From the NCBI GenBank assembly GCA_049840875.1, contig JASGJE010000007.1, forward strand, positions 372,001-436,000: a stretch of 64,000 nt of DNA, given 5' to 3'. The notes beneath the pieces were generated by a model. That model was not told the DNA's origin. It saw nothing but the letters and a program-made list of their open reading frames with translations, and made no database searches. Within the stretch, counting starts at the first letter, position 1. Each line of letters opens with the position of its first letter. This DNA is from JAFDYH01 sp049840875 (GTDB taxonomy: Bacteria; Bacteroidota; Bacteroidia; Chitinophagales; Chitinophagaceae). The position numbers were made by a program, and so were the translations under genes. Below are positions 34,910 through 43,304 of this stretch, piece after piece.

Positions 34910-34971
34910 ATCAATTGTCAGTCGCTGAAAAGCGGCAGTATAGCCATTTTCAAAAAATCAAAGCTCTAACA

Positions 34972-37374
34972 ATGTTTCGCAACTACTTTAAAACTGCTTT
35001 CAGAAACCTGCGCCGCAACAAGGTCTATTCCTTTATCAATATTGCGGGCCTGAGTCTTGGCCTTGCAGCAGCTATGCTTATTATGCTGTACGTGAAGGAT
35101 GAAGTAAGCTATGACCGGTTTAATAAAGGAGTTGAAAATATATACCGTATTGCCAATAAGAACATCAAGCCAGATGGAGGTGTCTCAAACATGAACGGCT
35201 ATACAGGTTATTTTCAGGGGCCAAAATTTACGGCTGGTATTCCTGAGATCAAGGCATTTGTACGGTATCAGCAGAATTCTATTGATGTCAAGATTGGTAC
35301 AGAAGTAAAATCGCAGGAAGTTTTCTATGCTGATTCTTCATTTTTTTCAGCGTTTACATTTCCATTGCTGAGCGGAAATCCCAAGACAGCATTGAAAGAA
35401 CCAAATGCAGTCGTTATCTCTGAAGACATCGCAAAGAAAGAATTTGGAACAAAAGACGCTTTGGGAAAAACAATGCTTTTTAAAGACAGGCATGAGGATA
35501 AATTCACTCCATTCATTGTAACAGGTGTTGCTAAAAAGTGTCCGCAGAATTCTACTATCAAGTTTGATATCCTGATGCCCATACAGGTTTCTAAAGAAGA
35601 TGAAGCGAACAATGAAAATTGGTTCAATTTCTTTATGAGCACGTTTGTGGTATTACAGCCTGGTGCGAACGTAAAAGTGGTAGAAGCAAAGATGAAAAAC
35701 ATCTATGAAACCGATGCCGCAGCTACCATAAAATTGATGGCGCAGAAATATGATTTCAAAGATAAAACGATCTATTTCCTGCAGCCGTTTCTTGATATGC
35801 ATTTGAGCAAACAGATAAGCACGGATAATGGATTGGCAGATGGTAGCAACCCAACTTATTCTTACATCTTATCTGGTATCGCAATTTTTATTTTATTAAT
35901 TGCCTGTATCAATTTTATAAATCTCACTGTTGCCCGTTCGGTAAAAAGAGCCAAAGAAATCGGTATCCGCAAAGTAGTTGGCGGTGAAAGAAAGCAATTG
36001 ATCCTGCAGTTTCTTGGTGAATCATTTCTCCTTTGCCTTGTTGCTTTTGTATTAGCTATCGGTATTGTAAAATTGGTGCTTCCTGTTTTCAATACGCTTT
36101 CAAACAAAAGTCTTGCTCTTTCTTACCTGGTAGATATTAAGCTGATTGCAGGATATGTGTTGTTGTTTTTTATCACCGGTATCATGGCCGGTTTTTACCC
36201 CGCTTTGGTTCTGTCAAAATACAACCCTGTACAAACATTATATAGTCGGTTCAATTTAGCTGGTAAAAATTATTTGCAAAAATCGCTCGTGATATTGCAG
36301 TTTGCACTCGCTTCTTTTTTAATTATAGCTACGATTACTATTTTCTTCCAGTTTAATTATCTCACTTCGCAAAAGCTGGGATATGATGATACAAATCTTA
36401 TCACTGTTGATAAATGGGGATTGAAAAGAAATGAGGCTTATTTATTTAAAAACGAGTTGCTGAAAAACCCCAATATAACGGCTGTCGCTCCAAAGAATGG
36501 CGGAGGATGGATGACTGGAGCAAAAGTAACAGGGGATAAAGAAATACATTTTGCCTATGAGACGATTGATGAATCTTACGTGCCTTTATTGAAATTGCAG
36601 GTTGTACAAGGAAGAAATTTTTCGCCTGATTTTCCATCAGATTCTACTCATTCTATATTGGTAAATGAAAGTTTTGTGAAAGAAGCGGGGTGGAAGAATC
36701 CAATCGGGCAGGAAGTAAACTTCTGGTACAATAACAATGAGAAATATACTGTTGTTGGCGTCGTGAAAGATTATCACTATCAATCGCTCACGCAGAAAAT
36801 AGGGCAGCAATTATTTACAATGAAACCAGGAAATGGTTTTGGAAAATTCTTTATCAAAATAAAACCGGGGAGCGAAACTGCTTCACTGCAACATATCGAA
36901 AAAACATTTAAGCGACTATTTCCGATTACGCCTTACGCCTATTCATTTGTTGACCAGGAAAACCGGAAGAGTTATGAAGCTGAAAACAAATGGAAGCAGA
37001 TCATGCTTTTCAGTGCAATACTGACCATCTTTATTTCCTGCATTGGCTTGTTTGGTTTATCAGTATTGGCTGCAGAAAAAAGAACAAAAGAGATTGGTAT
37101 CCGCAAAGTATTGGGCGCTTCAGTAAGCGGCGTAGTAACCATTCTTTCAAAAGATTTTTTGAAGTTGGTAATAATCGCTTTATTGGCATCTATTCCACTT
37201 TCGTGGATTGCAGCTACCAAATGGCTGGAAAATTATCCGTACCGCATTACATTAACCTGGTGGATGTTTGCTTCAGCGGGAGTCTTAGTCATTATGATCG
37301 CCTTGATAACAGTGAGTTTCCAGGCAGTGAAGGCGGCCATGGCAAACCCGGTGAGGTCGTTGAGGACAGAGTGA
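34972..37374 (+). CDS. FtsX/MacB-type double ABC permease 10 of 12
   Basis: An 800-residue permease. The frame is open from an ATG at 34741, but that extension would cover the operators and the sigma-54 promoter and has no counterpart in the paralogues; MFRNYFKTAFRNL at 34972 matches them. Coupling loops RAKEIGIRKVVG and RTKEIGIRKVLG. Class A with a changed segment (FLDMHLSKQISTDNGLADGS). Domain 2 has GRNFSPDFPSDS and GVVKDYHYQSLTQKIGQQL. The C-terminus NPVRSLRTE is the only Arg variant. Confidence 0.92.
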   Translation: MFRNYFKTAFRNLRRNKVYSFINIAGLSLGLAAAMLIMLYVKDEVSYDRFNKGVENIYRIANKNIKPDGGVSNMNGYTGYFQGPKFTAGIPEIKAFVRYQQNSIDVKIGTEVKSQEVFYADSSFFSAFTFPLLSGNPKTALKEPNAVVISEDIAKKEFGTKDALGKTMLFKDRHEDKFTPFIVTGVAKKCPQNSTIKFDILMPIQVSKEDEANNENWFNFFMSTFVVLQPGANVKVVEAKMKNIYETDAAATIKLMAQKYDFKDKTIYFLQPFLDMHLSKQISTDNGLADGSNPTYSYILSGIAIFILLIACINFINLTVARSVKRAKEIGIRKVVGGERKQLILQFLGESFLLCLVAFVLAIGIVKLVLPVFNTLSNKSLALSYLVDIKLIAGYVLLFFITGIMAGFYPALVLSKYNPVQTLYSRFNLAGKNYLQKSLVILQFALASFLIIATITIFFQFNYLTSQKLGYDDTNLITVDKWGLKRNEAYLFKNELLKNPNITAVAPKNGGGWMTGAKVTGDKEIHFAYETIDESYVPLLKLQVVQGRNFSPDFPSDSTHSILVNESFVKEAGWKNPIGQEVNFWYNNNEKYTVVGVVKDYHYQSLTQKIGQQLFTMKPGNGFGKFFIKIKPGSETASLQHIEKTFKRLFPITPYAYSFVDQENRKSYEAENKWKQIMLFSAILTIFISCIGLFGLSVLAAEKRTKEIGIRKVLGASVSGVVTILSKDFLKLVIIALLASIPLSWIAATKWLENYPYRITLTWWMFASAGVLVIMIALITVSFQAVKAAMANPVRSLRTE

Positions 37375-37482
37375 GAATGTCAGTAATGAATGAAAAGTGA
37401 AAAGGTAAAAGTGAAAAATATATGAACAGTGTAAAAGGAAAGTCGTTGCATAAATCTTATAGCTTACGGCCTAAAGCTTTAC

Positions 37483-37506
37483 TCTGTGCCTTGTTGCCTT
37501 CGTGCC
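37483..37506 (+). repeat. octamer tandem repeat, 3 units, before permease 11
   Basis: TCTGTGCC, TTGTTGCC and TTCGTGCC are followed by AAAACTTAAAACCTAAAACT, ending 50 bases before ATG 37557. Confidence 0.68.
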
Positions 37507-37556
37507 TCGAAAATTAAAACTTAAAACCTAAAACTCAGAACTTACAACTTCTCTCA

Positions 37557-39917
37557 ATGCTAAAAAACTTCATCATCATCGCCTGGCGAAACCTGTTGAG
37601 AAAGAAAAGTTTTTCTTTTATCAACATAACGGGTTTGGGAATCGGCATGGCCGCAGCTATTTTGATTTTGCTTTGGATACAGCATGAAGTAAGCTATGAT
37701 AATTTTCATGTGAAGAGAGATCGTATCTACCAGGTTTGGAACCGCTACACAATAGAAGGAAGAACGGATTGCTGGAGGAATACACCATTTCCTATGGCAG
37801 CGGCGATTGCACAAGATTATCCTGAAGTAGAGAAAACCACGAGAGTAATCTTTTTGCCGCCGCTTAAAATTGACAAGAATGAAAAAAAGTTTTATGGTCG
37901 TGGTAACGTTGTTGATTCTACATTTTTCGACATATTTACATTTCCCGCTGTAAAAGGAAGTACCGTTAATGCACTGAACGATCCATCTTCTATTGTACTG
38001 ACGGACAAACTGGCAAAAACAATTTTCGGCAATGAAGATCCGCTTGGAAAAGTATTAAAATTAGATAACACTGATAATTTCAAGGTAGCTGCTGTTGTAA
38101 AAGACCCGCCTACGAACAGCCAGTTTCAATTTGAATTCCTGCTCCCTGCATCTTATTATCACATGAAGGGCTGGGACAATGATAATTGGGGCGACAACTC
38201 TCCTCCTACTTATGTGCTATTGAAAAAAGATGCGTCATTCGAATCAATACAATCAAAAATAAAACACATCCGCGCCAAATACGATAAGGAAGATCCGAAA
38301 ATGGAAGCCTTTCTTTATCCAATGAGCCGTTGGCGGCTACACGGTTCTTTTGATAATGGAAAAGAAAGCGGCGGCCGCATCGATATTGTTCGTTTGTTTA
38401 GCATCATCGCCGGATTTATCTTACTCATTGCCTGCATCAACTTTATGAACCTGAGCACTGCAAGAAGTGAGAAAAGGGCAAAAGAAGTTGGGATCCGCAA
38501 AGTAGTTGGTGCACAGAAAAAATCATTGATCTTACAGTTTCTCGGAGAATCTGTATTGCTGGCCTTTATTGCCGGTATAGTGGCTTTGATCATCGTACAA
38601 TTAACGCTGCCTGCATTTAACAGGCTCGTTGATAAGAGACTGTTTTTAGATTTCAACAACATCTATTTCTGGGTTTCGGTTATTTCGTTTATTGTTCTTA
38701 CAGGTACGCTTGCCGGCAGCTATCCCGCTGTTTATCTTTCTTCCTTTAAACCGGTACGTGTTTTAAAAGGAAGCATAAAAGCTACTACTGCATTGGTAAC
38801 ACCAAGGAAGATATTGGTCGTTACGCAGTTTTCTTTCGCGATCGTTTTGATCATTGCAACGATCATTGTCCGGCAACAAATACAAAAAGCACAAGACCGG
38901 CAAGCCGGTTACTCAAAAAATAATCTTGTTTATCATTTTACCGAAGGCCAATCAGATAAAAATTATGCACTGATAAAAAATGAATTGCTCGCATCTGGTA
39001 CTGCAGTATCGGTAACAAAAACCAGCGCTCCGGTTACTGAAGCATGGAGTAATACCTGGAGCATTGAATGGCCGGGCAAAGACATAAAGGACAAAACCGT
39101 ATTTAATACTTACTGCGCAGATGATGCTGTTGTAAAAACACTGGGCCTGCAGTTGGTGGCAGGGCGTGATTTTGATTTAGCCGGCTTTCCAACTGATTCC
39201 ACGGCGGTTATTTTAAATGAGTCGGCGGTAAAGCACATTGGTTTTAAAAACCCTATCGGACAAATTGTAAAGAATAACGGCCAGGACTGGCATGTTGTGG
39301 GCGTAATTAAAGATTTCATTCTCGCATCGCCGTACCATCCCACAGATCCAATGTTTATTTCCGGCGCAAAGGGATGGTTCAATGTGATTCATTTCCGGCT
39401 GAATCCAAACAACCCGATGGAAAAGAATGTTGCATCACTTAAAAATGTATTGAAGAAATATAACCCGGATTATGAACCAAACTATCGCTTTGTAGACGAA
39501 GAATACGCAAGGAAATTTGATGATGAAAAAAGAACAGGTACACTCGCTTCATTGTTTGCCATGTTGACCATTCTTATTTCTTGTCTTGGTTTGTTTGGCT
39601 TATCTAGTTATATGGCAGAAAACAGGATAAAAGAAATTGGTGTTCGCAAGGTTTTAGGTGCATCTGTAACAAGTATTACAACGTTGCTATCTAAGGATTT
39701 TTTAAAGCCGGTAATGATAGCATTTATAATCGCTTCGCCGCTGGCTTATTTGCTTATGTATAAATGGTTGCAAAGTTATCCCTACAGAGTTGACATACAC
39801 TGGTGGGTGTTCGCACTCGCAGGAGTGGCAGCGGTATTGATTGCATTGATAACCGTAAGCTACCAGGCAATAAAAGCGGCGATGAGCAATCCGGTGAAGT
39901 CACTCCGAACAGAATAA
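37557..39917 (+). CDS. FtsX/MacB-type double ABC permease 11 of 12
   Basis: A 786-residue permease, the shortest of the twelve. Coupling loops RAKEVGIRKVVG and RIKEIGVRKVLG. Class B (GGRIDIVRLFS before TM2, INFMNLSTA, EWPGKDIKDKTVF in domain 2). The domain 2 strand reads GVIKDFILASPYHPTDPMFI. It ends NPVKSLRTE. The 182-base spacer from permease 10 contains only repeat modules, so it is probably in the permease 10 transcription unit. Confidence 0.92.
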   Translation: MLKNFIIIAWRNLLRKKSFSFINITGLGIGMAAAILILLWIQHEVSYDNFHVKRDRIYQVWNRYTIEGRTDCWRNTPFPMAAAIAQDYPEVEKTTRVIFLPPLKIDKNEKKFYGRGNVVDSTFFDIFTFPAVKGSTVNALNDPSSIVLTDKLAKTIFGNEDPLGKVLKLDNTDNFKVAAVVKDPPTNSQFQFEFLLPASYYHMKGWDNDNWGDNSPPTYVLLKKDASFESIQSKIKHIRAKYDKEDPKMEAFLYPMSRWRLHGSFDNGKESGGRIDIVRLFSIIAGFILLIACINFMNLSTARSEKRAKEVGIRKVVGAQKKSLILQFLGESVLLAFIAGIVALIIVQLTLPAFNRLVDKRLFLDFNNIYFWVSVISFIVLTGTLAGSYPAVYLSSFKPVRVLKGSIKATTALVTPRKILVVTQFSFAIVLIIATIIVRQQIQKAQDRQAGYSKNNLVYHFTEGQSDKNYALIKNELLASGTAVSVTKTSAPVTEAWSNTWSIEWPGKDIKDKTVFNTYCADDAVVKTLGLQLVAGRDFDLAGFPTDSTAVILNESAVKHIGFKNPIGQIVKNNGQDWHVVGVIKDFILASPYHPTDPMFISGAKGWFNVIHFRLNPNNPMEKNVASLKNVLKKYNPDYEPNYRFVDEEYARKFDDEKRTGTLASLFAMLTILISCLGLFGLSSYMAENRIKEIGVRKVLGASVTSITTLLSKDFLKPVMIAFIIASPLAYLLMYKWLQSYPYRVDIHWWVFALAGVAAVLIALITVSYQAIKAAMSNPVKSLRTE

Positions 39918-39955
39918 TAAAAAAGACGTGACAAATCCCGATGTATATCGGAGTG

Positions 39956-39976
39956 AAGAGTTTGAGAACGGAATAA
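39956..39976 (+). pseudogene. orphan 3' end of a permease gene (KSLRTE-stop)
   Basis: In the 105-base spacer between permeases 11 and 12 one frame reads KSLRTE then a stop, exactly the C-terminal tail of the array's proteins, with no gene in front of it. It is interpreted as the remnant of a deleted or recombined permease copy. Confidence 0.6.
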
Positions 39977-39980
39977 GATT

Positions 39981-40010
39981 AATCCTGTAAAATCACTAAG
40001 AACTGAATAA
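39981..40010 (+). pseudogene. second orphan 3' end of a permease gene (NPVKSLRTE-stop)
   Basis: Just after the first remnant, another frame reads NPVKSLRTE and stop (AATCCTGTAAAATCACTAAG...). It is offset by 25 bases, in a different frame, and ends 12 bases before the start codon of permease 12. It is a further vestige of an array member. Confidence 0.68.
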
Positions 40011-40022
40011 ACCGGTTTTACC

Positions 40023-42461
40023 ATGATAAAAAATTACTTCACCATAGCGCTGAGAAATTTCTGGAGGCACAAAGTGTTTTCAGTGATCAATATTTCCGGC
40101 CTGGCAATCGGCATTGCCGCATCGCTGGTAATTTTTATGTTGGTATCGTATGATTTCAGTTTTGACAAATTTGAAAAAGATCGCGAAAGAATTTATCGTG
40201 TTACTTCTGATTTACATTTCCCGGACCAACTATTGCAAATCTCCGGCGTATCGATGCCCTTGGGACCTGCAGTACAGCGGGAATTATCAGGAATAGACGT
40301 AGCTGCTCCTTTTCTTTTATTTCCGGAACGTGTACAGGTGGCCGTTACCCGTCAAAACAAACCCGTTATATTTAAAAAACAACCGGATATCATTCTTGCC
40401 GATAAAAACTATTTCAACATTGTTCCTTACGAATGGGTCTCTGGTTCACCAGCAGTATTGACAGAACCGTTCAATGTTGTATTGACCGTAAGCAGAGCCA
40501 AAGCTTATTTTCAATTCGATGATATAACAAAAGCAATCGGGCAGACGATAAGTTATAATGATTCACTAAAGGCAACCGTAACCGGCATTGTTAAAGACAT
40601 CGATCAACCAACTGATTTTCCGTTTAAAGAATTTATTTCGTATTCGACAATAGAAAAAAGCTGGCTAAAAAATTCAGTGAGTACAGATGAATGGAACAGC
40701 ATCAGTTCAAACACTCAGCTTTTTTTAAAAGTTAGCAAAGGAAAAGATTCAGCGTATGTAAATAAACAACTAAAGGATCTTTACAAACGTTATTCGAAAA
40801 AAGATTTTCTTTCCATTGATCATACCGTTCAACCATTAACGAATTTTCATTTCGATGAGAATTATGGAAATTTCAGCGAAAGACAAGGTCATAAAAGCAC
40901 GTTGTTTGGGCTAATCGTTCTAGCGATATTTCTGCTACTGTTAGGTTGTATTAACTTTATCAATCTCACAACGGCGCAGGCATCGCAACGATCTAAAGAA
41001 ATCGGTATTCGTAAAACGATGGGTAGTCTGCGCTCCCAGCTCACTGTTCAATTTTTAAGTGAGACATTATTACTGACGCTTGCTGCTACTATCATCGCAT
41101 TATTTCTTGTCCCTTTATTATTAAAAGTTTTCTCTGGCTTTATACCACCAGAGGTCAACGCAGGAATGTTGAAGAATGGAAATATCATTCTTTTTGCGAT
41201 TATACTGGTGGTTATTGTAAGCGTTCTGGCTGGCGCCTATCCTGCACTCTTTCTGTCATCATATAAACCAGCACAGGTTCTCAAAAACCAGGTATCCAGT
41301 GCTGCAGGCAAAACGAGAAGGTTATGGTTGCGTAAAACATTGACCGTATCACAATTTGTGATTGCACAATTTCTCGTGATTGCTGCAATGATTGTCGTAA
41401 AACAAATCAGTTATTCATTAAATAAAGAGCTCGGTTATAAAAAAGATGCGATTATTACATTTACAATTCCAGGCAATCCGAACGATCAGAAAAAACTGGT
41501 ATTGCAGCAAAAATTAAATGCCATCCCAGGCATTGCAATGATAAGTCTTGCAGGAACCACCCCGGCTGCAAACGGTTACAACATGTCTTCAATGGATTTC
41601 TCGGACAATAAGAAAAAAATAAGCTCTACTGTTGAGGTAAAAAGCGCCGATACAAACTATTTCAAAATATATGGAATGAAATTGCTGGCAGGCAGATATC
41701 TCCAACAAAGCGACACATCAAGGGAACTGCTGATCAATGATACCTATGCAAAGTTTCTTGGCTTTCAAAATCCCGCGGATATAGTTGGAAAATCCATCGT
41801 AAGGAATAATGCGACGCTCCCAATTATTGGAGTATTGGCTGACTTTCATTCACAGTCAACACGAAGCAAGATCAAACCGCTGGCATATTCTTCGGAAGAG
41901 AAATGGCATTCTAATTTTCATATCGCGCTGACAAAAGTAAATGGGTCCACAGTAGCATGGAAGCAGACTATTGCGAAGATTGAAAAGGCTTATAAAGAAG
42001 TTTACCCGGATGAAGACAGTTTCAACTACGAGTTTTTTGATGAGCGGATTGCAAAGTTTTATACAGCAGAGCAAAATTTGTCCAAATTGCTGAAATGGGC
42101 TACTGCGCTGGCGATCTTCATCAGTTGTTTGGGCCTGTTTGGATTAGTGATTTACACAACTGGGGCACGGACGAAAGAAATCGGAGTACGAAAAGTATTG
42201 GGTGCTTCTGTAACGCAAATTGTATCGCTGCTGTCAAAAGATTTTATGCAATTGGTTTTATTGGCTTTCGTAATTGCTGCACCTTTGGCATGGTGGGCGA
42301 TGTATAAATGGTTGCAGGATTTCGCCTTCCGTACCAATATGAGTTGGTGGATATTTGCAGCAAGCGGGGGGTTGATGATTATTATAGCAGTAGTTACATT
42401 GAGTTTTCAAACGATACGGTCAGCAAAGGCGAATCCGGTAAAATCATTGAGAACGGAATAA
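40023..42461 (+). CDS. FtsX/MacB-type double ABC permease 12 of 12
   Basis: An 812-residue permease, the longest. Coupling loops RSKEIGIRKTMG and RTKEIGVRKVLG. Class A, diverged (TNFHFDENYGNFSERQGHKS before TM2). Domain 1 is unusual in the segment PFLLFPERVQVAVTRQNKP, and domain 2 has GVLADFHSQSTRSKIKPL, with Ala replacing the Lys of KDF. The start codon lies 12 bases after the orphan tail. It ends NPVKSLRTE. It is the last permease before the ATPase. Confidence 0.92.
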   Translation: MIKNYFTIALRNFWRHKVFSVINISGLAIGIAASLVIFMLVSYDFSFDKFEKDRERIYRVTSDLHFPDQLLQISGVSMPLGPAVQRELSGIDVAAPFLLFPERVQVAVTRQNKPVIFKKQPDIILADKNYFNIVPYEWVSGSPAVLTEPFNVVLTVSRAKAYFQFDDITKAIGQTISYNDSLKATVTGIVKDIDQPTDFPFKEFISYSTIEKSWLKNSVSTDEWNSISSNTQLFLKVSKGKDSAYVNKQLKDLYKRYSKKDFLSIDHTVQPLTNFHFDENYGNFSERQGHKSTLFGLIVLAIFLLLLGCINFINLTTAQASQRSKEIGIRKTMGSLRSQLTVQFLSETLLLTLAATIIALFLVPLLLKVFSGFIPPEVNAGMLKNGNIILFAIILVVIVSVLAGAYPALFLSSYKPAQVLKNQVSSAAGKTRRLWLRKTLTVSQFVIAQFLVIAAMIVVKQISYSLNKELGYKKDAIITFTIPGNPNDQKKLVLQQKLNAIPGIAMISLAGTTPAANGYNMSSMDFSDNKKKISSTVEVKSADTNYFKIYGMKLLAGRYLQQSDTSRELLINDTYAKFLGFQNPADIVGKSIVRNNATLPIIGVLADFHSQSTRSKIKPLAYSSEEKWHSNFHIALTKVNGSTVAWKQTIAKIEKAYKEVYPDEDSFNYEFFDERIAKFYTAEQNLSKLLKWATALAIFISCLGLFGLVIYTTGARTKEIGVRKVLGASVTQIVSLLSKDFMQLVLLAFVIAAPLAWWAMYKWLQDFAFRTNMSWWIFAASGGLMIIIAVVTLSFQTIRSAKANPVKSLRTE

Positions 42462-42488
42462 AGTACAGTTAAGAATGAAAAATGAAAT

Positions 42489-42504
42489 CCCGATAGCTAT
42501 CGGG
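42489..42504 (+). repeat. palindrome CCCGATAGCTATCGGG
   Basis: A perfect 16-bp palindrome in the spacer between permease 12 and the ATPase gene. The same sequence is at 21572-21587, a one-mismatch copy at 18937-18952 and a degenerate one (CCGATGTATATCGG) at 39938-39951. Confidence 0.75.
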
Positions 42505-42587
42505 AGAAAAATAAATAACGAAATAATGAATGGCTTATGGCCTATAGCTTATAGCTTAAATAAAGAACAACTATTAAAATAACAATT

Positions 42588-43259
42588 ATGCTCGAGTTAA
42601 AAGGAATTTACAAATGGTTCAATACAGGTAATAACAGGACGTTTATCCTGAAAGATGTTGATCTGTCGGTTAAAGAAGGAGAGTTCATATCAATAATGGG
42701 GCCTTCCGGTTCAGGCAAATCTACCTTGCTGAATGTGGTTGGCATGCTGGATGATTTCAATGAAGGTGAATATACTTTTCTGCATGAGCCGGTACATAAA
42801 TTAAAAGAAAAACAACGTTCTTCTTTATACAAACAATATATCGGTTTTGTATTCCAGGCTTATCATTTGATTGATGAGCTGACTGTTTATGAAAATATTG
42901 AAACACCTCTAATATACCAGGACCTGAAAGGTTCTGAACGTAAGGCGATGGTAGCAGATATTCTTGACCGTTTCAATATTGTTGGCAAAAAGGATTTGTT
43001 TCCAACACAATTATCCGGAGGCCAGCAACAACTTGTGGGCATCGCCCGTGCTTTGATTGCAAAACCAAAATTATTACTAGCAGATGAACCAACAGGTAAC
43101 CTGAATTCAAAACAGGGCGAAGATATTATGGCGCTGTTTAAAGAATTGAATGACGAGGGCATGACTATCATACAGGTAACACACTCGGAAAAGAACGCTG
43201 AATACGGAACCAGGATCGTTAATCTTTTAGATGGAATGGTAGTAAAAGAAACTGTTTAA
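42588..43259 (+). CDS. LolD/MacB-type ABC transporter ATPase
   Basis: A 223-residue cytoplasmic ATPase, the only nucleotide-binding subunit near the twelve permeases. Walker A GPSGSGKST (38-46), Q-loop Q90, signature LSGGQ (142-146), Walker B LLLADE (162-167), D-loop GNLNS and switch H199 are all present, so it should be active. After the signature the family's usual QQQRVAIARAL reads QQQLVGIARAL; the lost arginine is worth noting. It probably dimerises and drives each double-length permease in turn, as LolD drives LolCE or the MacB ATPase domain drives its own permease part. It lies 126 bases after permease 12 and 45 before the outer-membrane gene. Confidence 0.93.
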   Translation: MLELKGIYKWFNTGNNRTFILKDVDLSVKEGEFISIMGPSGSGKSTLLNVVGMLDDFNEGEYTFLHEPVHKLKEKQRSSLYKQYIGFVFQAYHLIDELTVYENIETPLIYQDLKGSERKAMVADILDRFNIVGKKDLFPTQLSGGQQQLVGIARALIAKPKLLLADEPTGNLNSKQGEDIMALFKELNDEGMTIIQVTHSEKNAEYGTRIVNLLDGMVVKETV

Positions 43260-43304
43260 CCCAAAAGCAATTAATAAATCAACAGATACAAAGAGAGGTA
43301 TTTC

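Noticed and set aside
34741..34971. 77-residue N-terminal extension of permease 10
   Set aside because: The stretch contains the operator pair and the sigma-54 promoter and has no counterpart in the paralogues.
16374..37506. Octamer arrays as a CRISPR or integron-like array
   Set aside because: Units are only 8 bases, contiguous, with no spacers, and no cas or integrase gene is near.
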